A DNA stretch of 64,000 nt from Streptomyces alboniger (GTDB lineage: Bacteria; Actinomycetota; Actinomycetes; Streptomycetales; Streptomycetaceae). This document shows, piece by piece, positions 61,155-64,000 of this stretch (position 1 is its first letter; each line of letters opens with the position of its first letter). The translations under genes were made by a program, and so were the position numbers. The notes under the pieces are model-generated. The model did no database searches. It saw nothing but the letters and a program-made list of their open reading frames with translations, and was not told where the DNA came from. The stretch is from positions 2,604,001 through 2,668,000 of the forward strand of contig NZ_CP023695.1 of the NCBI RefSeq assembly GCF_008704395.1. Reading direction: 5' to 3'.

Positions 61155-62441
61155 TCAGTCCTTCGTGAGTGCGGTCGTACTGCTACCTAGAGTACGTGTC
61201 CCGGGCGCGTCAGGTTCCCGCCGGGCCACCGGTACGGGCACGGGCTCCCCGGGCGCCGCCGCCACCGGCACCGGCTGCCTCGGTGCTCCGAACAGCATGC
61301 GCCGCACATCGGCCCGCGCCTGTCGCACGCTCTCCCGCGCGGACGTGAGGGCCTGCCGGGTGGCGCGGCGCACCTCCTTGACGGCCTTGGCGGCGGGGCG
61401 CCACACGGCGTCGCGGACCACGTGCCCGACGGGGGTGAGCACCGTCCGGTAGACCCACCGCACCGGCTCGACGAAGATCCACCGAAGGAGTTTCGCGAGG
61501 AAGCGGCCGATGACGAGGGAGATGTGCCCGGCGACGCGCCAGGCGTGGCCGAGCGCGTCACCGATCTCCCGCGCCACGACGGCGACGGCCCGCCCGACGG
61601 GCGCGAGCACCCAGCGCCACAGGGCGACGACGGGCGCGACGAAGATCCAGCGGAACAGCGCCGATACGACGGTCCAGATGCCGCGCGCGAGCCACGCGAT
61701 GCCGTGCCCGAGCGGCGTCAGGACCGCCCGGTACAGCCACACCGCGGGGATCACGATCAGCACCCGGCCCAGCCACGCCAGACCGGCGCCGACCGGCACG
61801 ACCACATACCGCCAGAGCCCCACCCACGGCCACACGAAGACCGCCTTGAACAGCCACGTCAGCACGGCGCCGATGCCGCGCCCGGCGGCCGCCGCTCCGC
61901 TGCCGATGACCCTCGCCAGCCAGGCGATGCCGTGCCCGACCGGTGTCAGGACGCGCGCGTAGAACCACGCGGCCGGGATCGCGACGAGGTAGCGCCACAG
62001 CCACGCGCAGCCCGCGCCGACGCCCAGCGCCAGCCAGGCGATGCCGTGCCCGAGCGGCGTCAGGACCGCCCGGTAGAACCACACCACCGGCGTCACGACG
62101 AGCACCCGGCCCAGCCAGGCAAGACCCGCGCCGACCGGCACGACCACATACCGCCAGAGCCCCACCCACGGCCACACGAACACGGCATTGAACAGCCACG
62201 TCAGCACGGCGCCGATGGCACGCCCTACCGGGCGGACGCCCCGGTAGTAGAGGAAGCGGCCGCAGACGGTGAGCGCGTCCCAGACCAGGCGCACGGGCAC
62301 GACGAGCACGAGCACCACGATCCGCACCGGCAGTCGGATCGCGACGGCGAGACAGCCCTCCGCCTGCGGAGGGTGCCGGTCGGCCTGCCCCGGCGGGGGC
62401 TGCTGGGCAGCCTCGTGGGGAGGTCGTTTTTCCAGGTCCAT
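61155..62441 (-). CDS. Repeat-built hydrophobic membrane-associated protein
   Basis: The 428-residue protein has repeated units of about 37 residues with the pattern WFYRAVLTPLGHGIAWLA and LWRYVVVPVGAGLAWLGRVL, rich in Trp, Val, Gly and Pro. Two 119-bp stretches are almost identical at DNA level. The C-terminal 110 residues are basic (RRATRQALTSARESVRQARA). It looks like a protein of many short re-entrant or membrane helices, or an amphipathic coat. I do not recognise a function. The 3' end is 6 bp from the CTG start of the next gene, so the two are coupled. Confidence 0.75.
   Translation of the reverse strand: MDLEKRPPHEAAQQPPPGQADRHPPQAEGCLAVAIRLPVRIVVLVLVVPVRLVWDALTVCGRFLYYRGVRPVGRAIGAVLTWLFNAVFVWPWVGLWRYVVVPVGAGLAWLGRVLVVTPVVWFYRAVLTPLGHGIAWLALGVGAGCAWLWRYLVAIPAAWFYARVLTPVGHGIAWLARVIGSGAAAAGRGIGAVLTWLFKAVFVWPWVGLWRYVVVPVGAGLAWLGRVLIVIPAVWLYRAVLTPLGHGIAWLARGIWTVVSALFRWIFVAPVVALWRWVLAPVGRAVAVVAREIGDALGHAWRVAGHISLVIGRFLAKLLRWIFVEPVRWVYRTVLTPVGHVVRDAVWRPAAKAVKEVRRATRQALTSARESVRQARADVRRMLFGAPRQPVPVAAAPGEPVPVPVARREPDAPGTRTLGSSTTALTKD
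61759..62219. repeat. 342-bp spaced near-identical repeat
   Basis: The 119-bp segments 61759-61877 and 62101-62219 differ at only a few positions. The 342-bp period equals 114 codons, so the larger unit is three smaller protein repeats. Confidence 0.85.
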
Positions 62442-62447
62442 GTTGTC

Positions 62448-62996
62448 CTAGACGCGCGGGAGTTCGGTTCGGATCCAGTACCGCAGCTTTCCGCCCCGCT
62501 CATCCTCGAAGACACCGCCCGACGCCTCGATGACCTTGCGCGAGCCGGTGTTGTCGGTGTCGCAGGTCACCAGGACGGATTCCAGGCCGAGTCCGGCCGC
62601 GTACGGCAGGCAGGCGCGCAGCATCTCGGTGGCGTGGCCGCGGCGGCGCGCGGTGGGGCGGACGTCGTAGCCGATGTGGCCGCCGTACTCGCGCAGGAAG
62701 CGGGTGGCGATGGAGTGCCGGACGGCGACGCGGCCGAGGTAGTCGCCGCCGTCGACGTACCAGAGGGTCGTGACGGGGACGGCGAGCGGCCCCTCGGAGC
62801 GCTCGGCGGCAGCGGCGACCTCGGCGAGGTACCGCTCGAAGACGACGGGGTCGTGCCACTTGTCGCCGTAGTCGCGCAGGGTGCGGCCGAGAGTGGTGTC
62901 GTCGTCGGGCCCGCCCCGCCCCTCGGCCCGGAACTCCTCCATCGCGGCGATGTAGGAGCGGTGTACCAGGCCGGTGGGCGGGACGAGCCGGGGCAC
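62448..62996 (-). CDS. GNAT family N-acetyltransferase
   Basis: The 182-residue protein has the GNAT fold: GGDYLGRVAVRHSIATRFLR, the acetyl-CoA loop IGYDVRPTARRRGHATEML, then VTCDTDNTGSRKVIEASGG. The acceptor substrate cannot be deduced. It starts at GTG 62996, 6 bp after the stop of the radical SAM gene, and ends 6 bp before the repeat-protein gene, so all are in one operon. Confidence 0.88.
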   Translation of the reverse strand: MPRLVPPTGLVHRSYIAAMEEFRAEGRGGPDDDTTLGRTLRDYGDKWHDPVVFERYLAEVAAAAERSEGPLAVPVTTLWYVDGGDYLGRVAVRHSIATRFLREYGGHIGYDVRPTARRRGHATEMLRACLPYAAGLGLESVLVTCDTDNTGSRKVIEASGGVFEDERGGKLRYWIRTELPRV

Positions 62997-63002
62997 GTAC
63001 GG

Positions 63003-64000
63003 CTACTTGACGACCGTGAGCGGCAGCAGCTTCTTGCCGGTGGGGCCGATCTGGATCTCCGTCTGCATGGCGGGGCACACGCCGCAGTCGAAGCACGGCG
63101 TCCAGCGGCAGTCCTCGACCTCGGTCTCGTCGAGCGAGTCCTGCCAGTCCTCCCAGAGCCAGTCCTTGTCGAGACCGGAGTCCAGGTGGTCCCAGGGCAG
63201 GACCTCCTCGTACGTGCGCTCACGCGTGGTGTACCAGTCGACGTCGACGCCCATCTCGGGCAGCGTCTTGTCGGCGCAGGCCATCCACCTGTCGTAGCTG
63301 AAGTACTCGCGCCAGCCGTCGAAGCGGCCGCCGTCCTCGTAGACGGCGCGGATGACGGCGCCGATGCGGCGGTCGCCGCGGGAGAGCAGGCCCTCGACGA
63401 TGCCGGGCTTGCCGTCGTGGTAGCGGAAGCCGATCGAACGGCCGTACTTCTTGTCGCCGCGGATCTTGTCGCGGAGCTTCGCCAGGCGGGCGTCGGTCTC
63501 CTCGGAGGAGAGCTGCGGGGCCCACTGGAACGGTGTGTGCGGCTTGGGCACGAAGCCGCCGATCGACACCGTGCAGCGGATGTCGTTCGAACCGGAGACC
63601 TCACGGCCCTTGGCGATGACCTTCGTCGCCATGTCGGCGATCTGGAGCACGTCCTCGTCGGTCTCGGTGGGCAGGCCGCACATGAAGTACAGCTTCACCT
63701 GCCGCCAGCCGTTGCCGTACGCGGTGGAGACGGTGCGGATGAGGTCGTCCTCGGACACCATCTTGTTGATGACCTTGCGCATGCGCTCGGAGCCGCCCTC
63801 GGGGGCGAAGGTCAGGCCCGACCTGCGGCCGTTCCTGGTCAGTTCGTTCGCCAGGTCCACGTTGAAGGCGTCGACGCGGGTCGAGGGGAGGGACAGGCCG
63901 ATCTTGTCCTCCTCGTACCGGTCGGCGAGGCCCTTCGCCACGTCGGCGATCTCGCTGTGGTCCGCGGAGGAGAGCGAGAGCAGGCCGACCTCTTCGAAGC
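63003..64000 (-). CDS. TIGR03960 B12-binding radical SAM protein, C-terminal part
   Basis: The gene enters from the right edge and only its last 331 codons are visible. Recognisable pieces are TFAPEGGSERMRKVINKMVS, QVKLYFMCGLPTETDEDVLQ, KPHTPFQWAPQ and a terminal WTPCFDCGVCPAMQTEIQIG. These fit the C-terminal half of TIGR03960 proteins; the B12-binding domain and radical SAM CxxxCxxC must lie beyond the window. Its usual partner, TIGR03936, is found at 60306-61148 in the same operon but separated by two genes. Confidence 0.88.
   Translation of the reverse strand, partial: FEEVGLLSLSSADHSEIADVAKGLADRYEEDKIGLSLPSTRVDAFNVDLANELTRNGRRSGLTFAPEGGSERMRKVINKMVSEDDLIRTVSTAYGNGWRQVKLYFMCGLPTETDEDVLQIADMATKVIAKGREVSGSNDIRCTVSIGGFVPKPHTPFQWAPQLSSEETDARLAKLRDKIRGDKKYGRSIGFRYHDGKPGIVEGLLSRGDRRIGAVIRAVYEDGGRFDGWREYFSYDRWMACADKTLPEMGVDVDWYTTRERTYEEVLPWDHLDSGLDKDWLWEDWQDSLDETEVEDCRWTPCFDCGVCPAMQTEIQIGPTGKKLLPLTVVK

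Overview
The window is chromosomal DNA from a Streptomyces-type actinomycete. It is very GC-rich, with strong third-position GC bias and frequent GTG starts. The gene order (dnaJ-hrcA, hemW, lepA-rpsT, holA, comEC-comEA, leuS, rsfS, nadD, proA, proB, obg-rpmA-rplU, rne, radical SAM pair) matches, from memory, the Streptomyces coelicolor SCO2554-SCO2602 region. Most of it is conserved core, with small accessory insertions.

Layout. 0-8 kb: 5' end of dnaJ and hrcA behind a CIRCE operator; a metallo-beta-lactamase-fold hydrolase; a DUF3097 protein; a decayed IS5-type element that carries a secreted-protein gene; hemW; a SpoIIE-type phosphatase. 8-13 kb: a soluble hybrid histidine kinase with tandem HAMP repeats and a TTA codon, followed by its response regulator. 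13-17.3 kb: acyl-CoA synthetase, lepA, rpsT. 17.3-19.8 kb: an accessory patch with a polysaccharide deacetylase, a DNA-ligase remnant, an orphan gene and two IS fragments. 19.8-31 kb: holA, a YceI-like protein, comEC/comEA, a DegV protein, and leuS behind a leader-peptide attenuator. 31-39 kb: a haem-b-like membrane protein coupled to a NuoF-ferredoxin fusion, then two identical tRNA-Ala(GGC) genes bracketing a GT87 glycosyltransferase, two zinc-ribbon proteins, an MFS exporter and a divergent XRE regulator.

39-52 kb: phosphoglycerate mutase/rsfS, an LCP-like LytR_C protein, nadD, small membrane proteins, an M48 protease, a pair of SCO2583/SCO2584-type membrane proteins, proA, proB and a CDP-glycerol glycerophosphotransferase-like membrane protein. 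Several of these point to cell-envelope or spore-wall work. 52-64 kb: obg, rpmA, rplU, a secreted phospholipase-D-like protein, RNase E/G with long repetitive arms, a TIGR03936 protein probably starting at CTG, a repeat-built membrane protein, a GNAT acetyltransferase and the 3' part of a TIGR03960 radical SAM gene.

Regulation visible in the sequence: CIRCE at hrcA, attenuation at leuS, many leaderless promoters (a -10 box ending 6-8 nt before the start codon), a Crp-type palindrome at 49.5 kb, and strong hairpin terminators. Protein and family names rest on motif recognition, not on a database search.
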